From Oerskovia merdavium (GTDB taxonomy: Bacteria > Actinomycetota > Actinomycetes > Actinomycetales > Cellulomonadaceae), in NCBI RefSeq assembly GCF_014836755.1, contig NZ_JACSQF010000008.1:65532-129531 (forward strand): a stretch of 64,000 nucleotides of DNA, read 5' to 3'. Positions within the stretch are counted from its first letter, which is position 1, and the number at the start of each line of letters is the position of its first letter. The position numbers and the translations under genes are program-made. Under the pieces are notes generated by a model. The model ran no database searches, was not told the origin of the DNA, and worked only from the letters and a program-made list of their open reading frames with translations. Shown here in pieces: positions 25,301-33,264 of the stretch.

Positions 25301-26306
25301 GTGCGGGAGCGGGCTCCGTGGCGGGGGCCTCGGGAGCGGCGGCGGCCTGGGCAGCCTGGGTCGCGGAGACCTTGTTGATGCGGCGCGAGCGAACCTTGGG
25401 CGCGGCGGGCTCGGCCGGAGCCTCGGCGACCGGGGCCTCGGCGACGGGGGCGACGGCCTCGGCCGGCGCGGCGGTCGCGGCCGTCTTCGAGGTCGCACGG
25501 CGACGCTTGGCCGGAGCTTTCTCGACCGGAGCCTTCTCGGCCGGCTCCTCGACGGAGGCGGGCGCCTCGACCGGAGCCGCCTCGGCAGCGCTCGAACGCG
25601 TCGCCCGGCGACGCGTGGCGGCCCGCGGTGCGGCGGTCTCGGTGGGAGCAGTCGCCTCGACAGGAGCAGTGGCCTCGGGGGCCGAGGGCTCGACGGGAGC
25701 AACCGTCTCGGTGACGGCAGCCTCTGCGGCAGGCTTGCGGGTCCGGCGGGCGCGAGCCGGCTTCTCGGCCGGGGCGTCCTGCTCGGTGGCGGGCGCAAGT
25801 CCCAGCTCCGACAGCACGTCCAGCACAGGAGCGTCGGCAGCGGCACGGGCCGCAGCGCCGCGCTTGCCGCCGCGGCGCGGGGCTGCGGGCGGGGCGTCCT
25901 GCACGGCGGGGGCGGACTTCTCGGTGACGACCTTCGCGGCGGCAGGCTTCTCGGCGGCCGGCTCCTGCACGGGAGCCTGCTCGGTGACGGGCTTCGCGGT
26001 CACCGCAGCGGCGGGCGCGTCGACCGGCGTGGTGGTGGGTCGCACGACACGGCGCGAGCGGCGCGGCGCGGCCTCGGCCGAGGGCAGCTCGATGCCGAGC
26101 GAGCCCGTAGGGGCGGAGGGGTTCACGGGGGCCGGCTGCGCGGGCGTCGTGACGGCGGGGAGGGTGATCTGGGCCGCAGACGGGGCGTCCGGGGTGCCGG
26201 GGGCCGCCGTGGTGCGAGTGACCCGTCGTCGGGCCGGCTTCTTGGCGGGTGCTGCGTCCTGACCGTTCGACGAGCTCGTCGTGTCAGGGGTGTTGTCGAG
26301 GGTCAC
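22362..26306 (-). CDS. rne: ribonuclease E/G with exceptionally long disordered N-terminus
   Basis: This 1314-residue endoribonuclease starts mRNA decay and rRNA maturation. The catalytic core lies in about residues 690-1120: S1 domain GNVYLGRVQNVLPSMEAAFIDVGKG, 5' sensor and RNase H-like part, catalytic Asp in VVDVNTGKF and IVIDFIDM, and the zinc-link CDHCNGRGF. The first 690 residues are Ala/Pro/Glu-rich with repeated Arg-rich blocks: RRSRRVVRPTT occurs twice (about 82 and 363), alongside KKPARRRVTR, RATRRRATR, KRRRATSK and KVRSRRINK. Such segments bind RNA or partner proteins in actinobacterial RNase E. The C-terminal 200 residues are also low complexity. GTG 26306 is chosen from AGGAG 8 nt upstream. 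Confidence 0.93.
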   Translation of the reverse strand: MTLDNTPDTTSSSNGQDAAPAKKPARRRVTRTTAAPGTPDAPSAAQITLPAVTTPAQPAPVNPSAPTGSLGIELPSAEAAPRRSRRVVRPTTTPVDAPAAAVTAKPVTEQAPVQEPAAEKPAAAKVVTEKSAPAVQDAPPAAPRRGGKRGAAARAAADAPVLDVLSELGLAPATEQDAPAEKPARARRTRKPAAEAAVTETVAPVEPSAPEATAPVEATAPTETAAPRAATRRRATRSSAAEAAPVEAPASVEEPAEKAPVEKAPAKRRRATSKTAATAAPAEAVAPVAEAPVAEAPAEPAAPKVRSRRINKVSATQAAQAAAAPEAPATEPAPAPSTASTGGGSATPRLATTALLFQAPDPAAAPRRSRRVVRPTTSPFATDAMPSFATPTSRTPEEPAAPAEAPAARVEPARRAPAAEQVPEPAVEQRTEAPARTRGGRGRSARRGAGAPASAGTTAAPTTQPATEAAPDAAPEAAPAAVTPAAEIVLVGADLAAVEEIELIEAELVAEGVEIPADALELDDLDLVVEADEVAEPAPATETDEDGAPRRRRRRGGRGRRSRGGEPRAEGADDDEYGDDESSHEQQSPSADATDTTGAVEPSAETDDQHDEHADEHDGEEGVGSSRRRRRRRRGGRPESGDSAGVTVTTSSSSRTRSRERSTSVSDEVTALKGSTRLEAKRQRRREGRDAGRRRQIITEAEFLARRESVERAMIVREKNGRTQIAVLEDGVLVEHYVSQQSQVSMAGNVYLGRVQNVLPSMEAAFIDVGKGRNAVLYAGEVNWDAVGLDGQPRRIEQALKSGDSVLVQVTKDPIGHKGARLTSQITLAGRYLVFVPGGGMTGISRKLPDTERARLKKILREIVPEGSGVIVRTAAEGASEDELRADVERLQGQWEAIEKKAKSASAPALLQGEPDLAIRVVRDIFNDDFSSLVVSGDNAWNEISSYVAELAPDLKERVSRWTSEKDAFSAHRVDEQLAKGMDRKVWLPSGGSLVIDRTEAMTVVDVNTGKFTGSGGTLEETVTRNNLEAAEEIVRQLRLRDIGGIIVIDFIDMVLESNRDLVLRRLVECLGRDRTKHQVAEVTSLGLVQMTRKRVGQGLVEAFSETCDHCNGRGFIVHTDPIEKSGGSNNGGGQHQHAPVAAAPVAEEPAAEAEGSRSRSRRKRVTKETAPVAAAPAVPVLPEVTSEAREAVKATLATIAAAAAHAHEHEHEHDGVAPVEETVTSEVITEAEVVGVETVLTDVEAVEGAPEVADEGQFPASGDTSGAAAAPGTAVEPDAEPATAGDEAAGEPAPTAGLNDEETVADDESRDDS

Positions 26307-26571
26307 GCGATGCGCTCCTGGTACCCCGAAGGATCGCCCCCACATCGTGCGGCCCGTCGGGCGGTTGTCGTCGGCCGGGGCGTGCGCATCACAGCGCTGT
26401 CGTCCCCCGCGACGGAAGTCGGCGGTGGCGGCTCGAGCAAGGGCGAGCGGCGGGGGGCGCCTCGCCGTCCGGGCCATTCATCCCGGTCGGCGGCGCTCCG
26501 CGAGCCGCGGATCGCGGTTGCGACGAGCACGTACTGGGCCAGTGGGAGATGTGGTCCCCCCGGCTTGGTCA

Positions 26572-26577
26572 AGTATC
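26572..26577 (-). promoter_or_regulatory. possible extended -10 promoter of rne
   Basis: On the minus strand TGC precedes GATACT, an extended -10 pattern, implying an rne leader of roughly 260 nt. The -35 match is weak, so this is tentative. Confidence 0.35.
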
Positions 26578-26657
26578 GCACAGCCGAGGTCGATCAGATG
26601 GGCAGGTACAGGGTCGGGTGCCGTGTCGTCCAGAGGACCAAGGTCCCGATCCGGACC

Positions 26658-26675
26658 TTGTGAAGGTTCTCACAA
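26658..26675. promoter_or_regulatory. Rex operator of the cydABDC operon
   Basis: TTGTGAAGGTTCTCACAA matches TTGTGAnnnnnnTCACAA in both halves. In Streptomyces the NADH-sensing repressor Rex binds such sites before cydABCD and releases when NADH rises as oxygen falls. It is 146 bp before the cydA start. Confidence 0.88.
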
Positions 26676-26821
26676 ACTGTCGTTTCCCGAGAGTTTTGGC
26701 GCCTCCCTGCCTCGCCGATGGTGCAGATTGGTCATAGCGTCAGGAGTACGACTGCTGACCCTGCCCTGAGCTCACCCTCAGAATCCCCCGGTAGCCCCCA
26801 GGAAACCCCCCAGGAGCGTTT

Positions 26822-28342
26822 GTGGACGTCCTCGATCTCGCGAGGTGGCAGTTCGCCATCACGACCGTCTACCACTTCATCTTCGTGCCGCTGACGATCG
26901 GGCTCGCCCCCCTCGTCGCCATCATGCAGACCGCATGGGTCCGCACGGGGAACGAGCGGTGGCTCAAGCTCACCAAGTTCTTCGGCAAGCTCCTCCTCAT
27001 CAACTTCGCGATCGGCGTCGTGACGGGGATCGTGCAGGAGTTCCAGTTCGGCATGAACTGGAGCGAGTACTCACGCTTCGTGGGAGACGTCTTCGGTGCC
27101 CCGCTCGCCATGGAGGCGCTCGCCGCGTTCTTCATCGAGTCGACGTTCCTCGGTCTGTGGATCTTCGGCTGGGACCGCCTGTCCAAGCGCGTGCACCTCG
27201 CGTGCATCTGGGCCGTCGCGATCGCCGTGAACCTCTCCGCGTTCTTCATCCTCGCGGCCAACTCGTGGATGCAGCACCCGGTCGGGACGATCTACAACCC
27301 CGAGACCGGCCGCGCCGAGATGAACGACATCGGTGCGGTGCTCACCAACAACACCCTGTGGGCCGCGTTCCCGCACACCGTGACCGCGGCGTTCCTCACC
27401 GCGGGCACGTTCGTGGCAGGCATCGCCGCCTGGTGGATGGTCCGCCTGGTGCGCACCAAGAAGGCCGAGAACATCGAGCTCGCCCGCAACGTCTACCGCC
27501 CGGCGATCACGCTCGGCGTCATCACCATGATCATCGCGGGCCTCGGCGTCGCGGTCAGCGGTGACTTCCAGGCCAAGCTCATGTTCCAGCAGCAGCCCAT
27601 GAAGATGGCGGCCGCCGAGGCGCTGTGCGAGAGCTCGCCCGACGGGGCCCCGTTCTCCATCCTCGCGATCGGCGACCTGTCCGACTCGTGCGAGGGCGTC
27701 AACCACATCCTCGAGATCCCCGGCATGACCTCGTTCCTCGCCAAGGGCAGCTTCACGGCCCCGCTGCCGGGCGTCGACGAGGTCCAGCAGACCATGACCG
27801 AGCGCTACGGCGACGTCACCGCGGACGGCGAGCCGGTCAACTACTCCCCCAACCTCGGCCTGACCTACTGGAGCTTCCGGCTCATGATCGGGTTCGCGGT
27901 CGGCTCGATCGCGCTCTCGCTCATGGCCCTGTGGCTCACCCGCAAGGGCAAGGTCACCGACAACAAGTGGTTCGCACGCGTCGGGATCTGGGCCATCCCC
28001 ATGCCGTTCATCGCGTCGTCGTTCGGCTGGATCTTCACCGAGACCGGGCGTCAGCCGTGGGTCGTGGCCCCCAACCCGTCAGGGATCGACTCGATCCGCC
28101 TGCTCACCGAGCGCGGCGTGTCCACGGTCGTCGGCCCCGGCGTCGTGCTGACCTCCATGATCGTCTTCACGCTCGTGTACGGAGCCCTCGCGGTCGTCTG
28201 GTTCAAGCTCATCCACCGGTACACGGTCGAGGGCGTGCCGGACGTCGTGCACGACGACTCCCCCGAGGCGCGCGCCAAGGGCGACCCCGACGACCCGGAC
28301 TCGACCGACGAGTCCGAACGCCCCCTGTCCTTCGCGTACTGA
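26822..28342 (+). CDS. cydA: cytochrome bd oxidase subunit I
   Basis: This 506-residue integral membrane protein is the quinol-oxidising, haem-carrying subunit of cytochrome bd, a high-affinity terminal oxidase. His at about 18 (TTVYHFIFVPLTIG) and His in AAFPHTVTAAF are haem ligands; the FRLM motif in YWSFRLMIGF carries the Arg and Met of the b558 site. The quinol loop contains GDFQAKLMFQQQPMKMAAAEAL with the conserved Lys and Glu, and GRQPW follows near residue 410. The loop is of the short Q-loop type. GTG start with CAGGAG 6 nt upstream. First gene of cydABDC; Rex operator upstream. Confidence 0.96.
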   Translation: MDVLDLARWQFAITTVYHFIFVPLTIGLAPLVAIMQTAWVRTGNERWLKLTKFFGKLLLINFAIGVVTGIVQEFQFGMNWSEYSRFVGDVFGAPLAMEALAAFFIESTFLGLWIFGWDRLSKRVHLACIWAVAIAVNLSAFFILAANSWMQHPVGTIYNPETGRAEMNDIGAVLTNNTLWAAFPHTVTAAFLTAGTFVAGIAAWWMVRLVRTKKAENIELARNVYRPAITLGVITMIIAGLGVAVSGDFQAKLMFQQQPMKMAAAEALCESSPDGAPFSILAIGDLSDSCEGVNHILEIPGMTSFLAKGSFTAPLPGVDEVQQTMTERYGDVTADGEPVNYSPNLGLTYWSFRLMIGFAVGSIALSLMALWLTRKGKVTDNKWFARVGIWAIPMPFIASSFGWIFTETGRQPWVVAPNPSGIDSIRLLTERGVSTVVGPGVVLTSMIVFTLVYGALAVVWFKLIHRYTVEGVPDVVHDDSPEARAKGDPDDPDSTDESERPLSFAY

Positions 28343-28375
28343 CGCGCTCTGACGGCTCAAGGAGACCCAGTACTC

Positions 28376-29551
28376 ATGGAACTCACCATTCTCTGGTTCG
28401 TGCTCATCGCGATCCTGTGGATCGGCTACCTGGTCCTCGAAGGATTCGACTTCGGCGTCGGCATGCTCATGCCGATCCTGTCCCGCAACAAGGACAAGGC
28501 CAAGCAGGACACCGAGCGCCGGCTCATCATCAACACGATCGGCCCGGTCTGGGACGGCAACGAGGTCTGGCTCATCACGGCGGGTGGCGCGACCTTCGCG
28601 GCGTTCCCCGAGTGGTACGCGACGTTGTTCTCGGGCTTCTACATCCCGCTGCTGCTGATCCTTCTCGCCTTGATCGTGCGCGGCGTCGCGTTCGAGTACC
28701 GCGGCAAGATCAACGACGACCGCTGGCGGGCGCGCTGCGACCAGGCGATCATCTTCGGTTCGTGGATCCCCGCGATCCTGTGGGGCGTCGCGTTCGCCAA
28801 CCTCGTCCGCGGTGTCGAGCTCGACGCGGCGCACCAGTACGTGGGCGGCTTCTGGGCCCTGCTCAACCCCTTCGCGCTCCTCGGCGGGCTCACGACGCTC
28901 GTGCTGTTCCTCCTGCACGGTGCGGTCTTCATCGCCCTCAAGACCGACGGCGAGGTGCGGGTCAAGGCCCGCCGCCTGGCCGGGTACTTCTCGGTCGCCG
29001 CGGTCGTCGTGGCCGGCGGTTGGGCCGTGTGGGCCCAGGTCGCCTACTCGGTGCCGTGGACGTGGGCTGCGGTCGTCGTGGCGGCGCTCGCCCTGGTCGG
29101 CGTCGTGATCGCCAACGCCAAGGCGCGCGAGGGCTGGGCGTTCCTGTTCTCCGCGCTCGCGATCCTCGCGGCGACCGTCCTGATCTTCGGGTCCATGTAC
29201 CCCGACGTGATGCCGGCCCACGACCCCGCGAACTCGCTGAACATCGACAACGCGTCCTCGACGCAGTACACGCTGACGGTCATGACCTGGGTCGCCGTGA
29301 TCCTGGTCCCGGTCGTCCTGCTCTACCAGTCGTGGACCTACTGGGTGTTCCGCCGCCGCCTGTCGACCAAGGACATCCCGCCGCCCATCGGCCTCTCGCT
29401 CAAGAAGATCAAGGACGCCGCGTTCGGCGGTCCGTCGTCGGGCAGCGCCAGGTCCCTCGACCTGACCCCCGCAGAGGACGACAAGGACACGGGGACGGGC
29501 GCGGCGCCGTCGGGCTCGGCGAAGCGCGGGCCTGGGGACACCTCCGCGTGA
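28376..29551 (+). CDS. cydB: cytochrome bd oxidase subunit II
   Basis: This 391-residue partner of CydA has eight to nine membrane helices and begins LTILWFVLIAILWIGYLVLEGFDFGVGML, the family signature with the conserved Asp in GFDFG. NTIGPVWDGNEVWLITAGGATFAAFPEWYA follows, again diagnostic. The C-terminal 45 residues are hydrophilic and dispensable-looking. AAGGAG precedes the ATG. The stop overlaps the GTG of cydD by GTGA, indicating one operon. Confidence 0.96.
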   Translation: MELTILWFVLIAILWIGYLVLEGFDFGVGMLMPILSRNKDKAKQDTERRLIINTIGPVWDGNEVWLITAGGATFAAFPEWYATLFSGFYIPLLLILLALIVRGVAFEYRGKINDDRWRARCDQAIIFGSWIPAILWGVAFANLVRGVELDAAHQYVGGFWALLNPFALLGGLTTLVLFLLHGAVFIALKTDGEVRVKARRLAGYFSVAAVVVAGGWAVWAQVAYSVPWTWAAVVVAALALVGVVIANAKAREGWAFLFSALAILAATVLIFGSMYPDVMPAHDPANSLNIDNASSTQYTLTVMTWVAVILVPVVLLYQSWTYWVFRRRLSTKDIPPPIGLSLKKIKDAAFGGPSSGSARSLDLTPAEDDKDTGTGAAPSGSAKRGPGDTSA

Positions 29552-31329
29552 AGCCCCTCGATCCACGGCTCCTGCGCCAGGCGCGGGCGGCCCGCGGGTA
29601 CGTCGTGCTCACGGCGGTGCTCGGCCTCGTGACGGCCGGGCTCGTCGTGGCACAGGCGCTGCTCATCGCGAGCGTCCTGGCCCCCGCGATCCAGGGCAAC
29701 CTCTCGCTGACCGACGTCGGCACTCCCCTCACGCTGCTCGCTGCAGTCGTGGTGGTGCGCGCCGGGGTCGCGTGGGCGCAGGAGCGGTTCGCGCTCAAGG
29801 CTGCGACCAAGACGATCGCAGAGCTCCGCGAGCAGGTCGTCAGCCATGCGGTGGCCCTGGGCCCCCGCTGGCTGGCGACCGGCCGCGGGCCCGCGGTCGC
29901 GACGCTCGCGACGCGCGGGCTCGACGACCTCGAGCCGTACATGGTCAGGTACCTGCCCCAGCTCCTGCTCGCGGCGACCGTGACCCCCGCGACCCTCGCG
30001 GTCGTCCTGGGGCTCGACTGGATCTCCGCGATCATCATCGCGGTCACGATCCCCCTCATCCCGGTCTTCATGATCCTCGTGGGCCAGCTCACCGCCGGGA
30101 CGTCCGAGCGGCGCCTCAAGGTCATGCAGCGCCTCGGTTCCCAGGTGCTCGACCTCATGGCCGGCCTGCCCACGCTGCGGGCCTTCGGCCGCGAGCACGG
30201 GCCCGAGAAGCGCGTCAGGGCGCTCGGCGACGCCAACCGGCGCGCCACCATGGGGACACTGCGCGTCGCGTTCCTGTCGGGCATGGTCCTCGAGCTGCTC
30301 ACGACCCTGTCGGTCGCGCTCGTCGCGGTCGGGATCGGCTTGCGCCTGGTGTACGGCGAGGTCGGGCTCGAGCCCGCGCTCGCCGTGCTGGTGCTGGCCC
30401 CCGAGGTCTACCTGCCGCTGCGGCAGGTCGGCATGCACTTCCACGCCTCGACCGACGGGATCGCCGCGGCCAACCAGGCGTTCGAGGTGCTCGACGAGCC
30501 GTTGCGGCCCGTCGGCACGACGCCCGCCCCCGCCCTGGCCGGCGCCCGGATCACGTTCGAGGGCGTGAGCGTGCGCGCGGGAGACCGCGACGTGCTCGCC
30601 CCCGCGGCGCTCACGACGACCTTCGGCTCCGCTGCCGGCGAGGCGGGCTCCGCGACGGACGCTCCGTCGTCGGGCACCGTGGTGGCCCTGACCGGGCCCA
30701 GCGGGTCCGGCAAGACGACCACTGCGCTGGTGCTGCTCGGGCTGCTCGCCCCCGACGCCGGGCGCGTCGTGGTGACCCCGCGCGAGGGCGAGCCCGTCGA
30801 CCTCGCCGAGATCGACCCGACCACGTGGTGGCCGCAGGTCGCGTGGGTGCCGCAGCGCCCCACGCTCACCCCGGGCACGGTGCGCGACGTCGTGCTCGAC
30901 GGCCGCGAGGTCCCCGACGACGAGCTCGCCGACGCCGCACGGCTCTCGGGGCTCGACGCCGTCCTCGACGTCCTGCCCGAGGGCTGGGCGACCCCGATCG
31001 GCCAGGGCGGCGTGGGCCTCAGCGTGGGCCAGCGCCAGCGCGTGGCCCTGACCGCAGCACTGCTGGGCGACCCCGCTCGCGTGCCGCTCGTGGTGCTCGA
31101 CGAACCCACGGCGCACCTCGACGCGCGCGGCGAGCGCGCCGTGCTCGACGCCGTCCGGGCCTGGCGCGACCAGGGACGCACAGTCGTCGTGGTCGCGCAC
31201 CGCACGAGCCTGGTCGAGCTCGCCGACCAGGTCGTCGTGGTCTCGTCGGCCGCGCTCCCCCCGGCTCCCCGCGCCGCTGCCGACGACGCCGCCTCGTCCT
31301 CACCCACCTCGTCTGGAGCCGTCGCATGA
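29548..31329 (+). CDS. cydD: CydD subunit of the heterodimeric ABC exporter for cytochrome bd assembly
   Basis: This 593-residue fused permease-ATPase has six helices in the first 320 residues and then a nucleotide-binding domain: Walker A GPSGSGKTT (about 388), signature LSVGQRQRV (a Val replaces the usual second Gly) and Walker B PLVVLDEPTAHLD, H-loop VVAHR. CydDC exports cysteine/glutathione or imports haem-related compounds and is required to mature cytochrome bd. AFGREHGPEKRVRALGDANRR is the usual intracellular coupling segment. Start GTG overlaps the cydB stop. Confidence 0.93.
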   Translation: MKPLDPRLLRQARAARGYVVLTAVLGLVTAGLVVAQALLIASVLAPAIQGNLSLTDVGTPLTLLAAVVVVRAGVAWAQERFALKAATKTIAELREQVVSHAVALGPRWLATGRGPAVATLATRGLDDLEPYMVRYLPQLLLAATVTPATLAVVLGLDWISAIIIAVTIPLIPVFMILVGQLTAGTSERRLKVMQRLGSQVLDLMAGLPTLRAFGREHGPEKRVRALGDANRRATMGTLRVAFLSGMVLELLTTLSVALVAVGIGLRLVYGEVGLEPALAVLVLAPEVYLPLRQVGMHFHASTDGIAAANQAFEVLDEPLRPVGTTPAPALAGARITFEGVSVRAGDRDVLAPAALTTTFGSAAGEAGSATDAPSSGTVVALTGPSGSGKTTTALVLLGLLAPDAGRVVVTPREGEPVDLAEIDPTTWWPQVAWVPQRPTLTPGTVRDVVLDGREVPDDELADAARLSGLDAVLDVLPEGWATPIGQGGVGLSVGQRQRVALTAALLGDPARVPLVVLDEPTAHLDARGERAVLDAVRAWRDQGRTVVVVAHRTSLVELADQVVVVSSAALPPAPRAAADDAASSSPTSSGAVA

Positions 31330-33197
31330 GCGACCTCGGCACGTCCCCCGACTCCCCCGTCCGCGGTACCGGCACGGCCGACGGAACGGCGACCGATCCC
31401 CTGTGGCGCGCGGTACGGCTCCTCGACGTGAGCTGGGGCCGAGCCGCGCGCGCGATCGGGCTGGGCTCGCTCGCGCTGGCCAGCTCGGTCGGGCTCGCGG
31501 CCGTCGCCGCATGGCTCATCGCGCGCGCGTCCCAGATGCCGCCCGTGCTCCAGCTCTCGGTCGCGACCGTGGCCGTGCGCGCGTTCGGCATCTCGCGCGG
31601 GGTGTTCCGGTACCTCGAGCGGCTGGCCTCGCACGACGTCGCGCTGCGCGGCATGGCCTCGCTCCGCGCCAACGTGTACACCTCGCTGGCCTCCGGACGT
31701 ACGGCCGCGGTCGCTGGTGTACGTCGCGGCGACCTGCTCGCGCGCGTGGGTGCCGACGTCGACGCGGTGGGCGACGTGGTCGTGCGCGCGATCATCCCCG
31801 CGGGCGTGGCCCTCGTGGTGTCCGCGGGCTCGGTCATCCTGGTCGGGGTGTTCCTGCCGTCGGCCGGCGTCGCCCTGTTCCTGTGCCTGCTGCTCGCGGG
31901 CGTCCTGGGCCCCTGGCTCTCCGCGCGTGCCGCCCGCCGGACCGAGGAACGCGGCGCGGCCGCGCGCGCAGAGATGACGTCCACGGTGCTCGAGACGCTC
32001 GAGGGCTCGGGACCGCTCACGGTCTCGGGGCGGCTCTCCCAGCGGATGGACGCGTTGCGACGCACCGACCGCGAGCTCGCGGCAGTGACGGACTCGGGGG
32101 CCCGGACCTCGGGGACGGCCGCCGCGATCAACAACGTGGCGATCGGGCTCGCGGTGCTCGCTTCGCTGCTGCTCGGCATCCCTGCCGTCGCCGCGGGGAC
32201 CCTGGCCCCGGTCGAGCTCGCCGTGATCGTCCTGACCCCGCTCGCGGTGTTCGAGGCCGCCGGGGTCCTGCCCGCCGCGGCCGTGCAGATGCACCGCTCG
32301 CGGCAGGCCGCACGCCGCATCATGGAGCTGCTCGACGCGGCGGACGAGGACGGCGACGCCGCCGCTCCCGCCCACACGGAACCCGCCGAGCGGTCGGCAG
32401 CGCGCGCCACCTCGGGCACCTCCGCACCGCTGGGCGACCGCCCGGAGGTCGTCGTGGCGGACGCCGCGTGCGGCTGGAACGGCCGCGCGGCCGTGACGGG
32501 GATCGACCTCGCGGTCCGCCCCGGTCGGGCGGTCGCGATCGTGGGACCGTCGGGCGTCGGCAAGACGACCCTGCTCATGACGGCCGCGGGGCTCATCCCG
32601 CAGGTCGCGGGACGCGTGAGCCTCGACGGCTCGCCGGTCTCGTCCTTCGCACCCGACGACGTCGCCCAGCAGGTGGTCTTCGTCGCCGAGGACGGGCACG
32701 TCTTCGACACCACGCTGCTCGAGAACCTCCGCGTCGCGCGCGGCGACGTCACGCCGGACGAGGCCGAGGCCGCCCTGGCCGAGGTCGGGCTCGGCGAGTG
32801 GCTCGCAGGCCTGCCCGACGGCGTCGGCACGATCCTCGGCCCGGACGCGACGACCATCTCGGGCGGGGAGCGCCGTCGGCTCCTCGTGGCGCGGGCCCTG
32901 CTGGCCCCCGCTCCCCTGCTGCTCGTCGACGAGCCCGCCGAGCACCTCGATCCGGCGACCGCCGACGAGCTGCTCACCCACCTCGTGGAGACCAGCCGGA
33001 CGGGTGGGCGCGGCGTGGTCGTCGCGACGCACCGGCTCTCTGCGCTCGCCGCGGTCGACGAGGTGCTGCTGCTCGGCCGGACCGACGACGCGAGCCCCGA
33101 GAGCCCCGCGACCGTGGTCGCCCGCGGCACCCACGCGGAGCTGCTCGCGCACGACGAGGGCTACCGCTGGGCGCTCGCGCAGGAAGCCGCGGTCTGA
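31326..33197 (+). CDS. cydC: CydC subunit of the cytochrome bd assembly ABC exporter
   Basis: This 623-residue permease-ATPase starts at the ATG overlapping the cydD stop (ATGA). It has helices in residues about 40-320 with the CydC segment VAAWLIARASQMPPVLQLSVATVAVRAFGISRGVFRYLERL, then an ATPase domain with Walker A GPSGVGKTT (about 410), signature SGGERRRL, Walker B LLLVDEPAEHLD and H-loop VATHR. The order A-B-D-C matches other actinobacteria. It completes the operon. Confidence 0.93.
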   Translation: MSDLGTSPDSPVRGTGTADGTATDPLWRAVRLLDVSWGRAARAIGLGSLALASSVGLAAVAAWLIARASQMPPVLQLSVATVAVRAFGISRGVFRYLERLASHDVALRGMASLRANVYTSLASGRTAAVAGVRRGDLLARVGADVDAVGDVVVRAIIPAGVALVVSAGSVILVGVFLPSAGVALFLCLLLAGVLGPWLSARAARRTEERGAAARAEMTSTVLETLEGSGPLTVSGRLSQRMDALRRTDRELAAVTDSGARTSGTAAAINNVAIGLAVLASLLLGIPAVAAGTLAPVELAVIVLTPLAVFEAAGVLPAAAVQMHRSRQAARRIMELLDAADEDGDAAAPAHTEPAERSAARATSGTSAPLGDRPEVVVADAACGWNGRAAVTGIDLAVRPGRAVAIVGPSGVGKTTLLMTAAGLIPQVAGRVSLDGSPVSSFAPDDVAQQVVFVAEDGHVFDTTLLENLRVARGDVTPDEAEAALAEVGLGEWLAGLPDGVGTILGPDATTISGGERRRLLVARALLAPAPLLLVDEPAEHLDPATADELLTHLVETSRTGGRGVVVATHRLSALAAVDEVLLLGRTDDASPESPATVVARGTHAELLAHDEGYRWALAQEAAV

Positions 33198-33210
33198 CAC
33201 GCGGACCCGA

Positions 33211-33248
33211 GGCGGGTCGGGCAGGCGAGCCGGCTGGCCCGACCCGCC
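33211..33248 (+). terminator. hairpin terminator of the cyd operon
   Basis: GGCGGGTCGGG and CCCGACCCGCC pair perfectly (11 bp) around a 16-nt loop, 14 bp after the cydC stop; it can also serve the convergent peptidase gene. Confidence 0.7.
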
Positions 33249-33264
33249 ACGGGTGCGCGACCCG

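Larger units (their letters stand above)
26307..26821. other. 515-bp divergent intergenic region between rne and cydA
   Basis: This gap holds the control regions of both rne and the cyd operon. I see the Rex operator at 26658-26675 and, for rne on the minus strand, an extended -10 (TGCGATACT, box 26572-26577) without a good -35. No gene is supported; open frames here are GC-driven. The last 80 bp before cydA are C-rich and contain CAGGAG at the ribosome-binding position. The cyd promoter itself is not identified with confidence. Confidence 0.55.

Noticed and set aside
21285..26663. A plus-strand frame of almost 1800 codons opposite rne
   Set aside because: It is antisense to a well-supported RNase E/G gene, has low-complexity Arg/Gly/Asp-rich translation, and follows from the high GC and biased codons of the real gene.
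29548..33197. Reading cydD-cydC as a drug exporter
   Set aside because: Their position directly after cydAB, the start-stop overlaps and the CydC-specific FGISRGVFRYLERL segment make the CydDC assignment much stronger.
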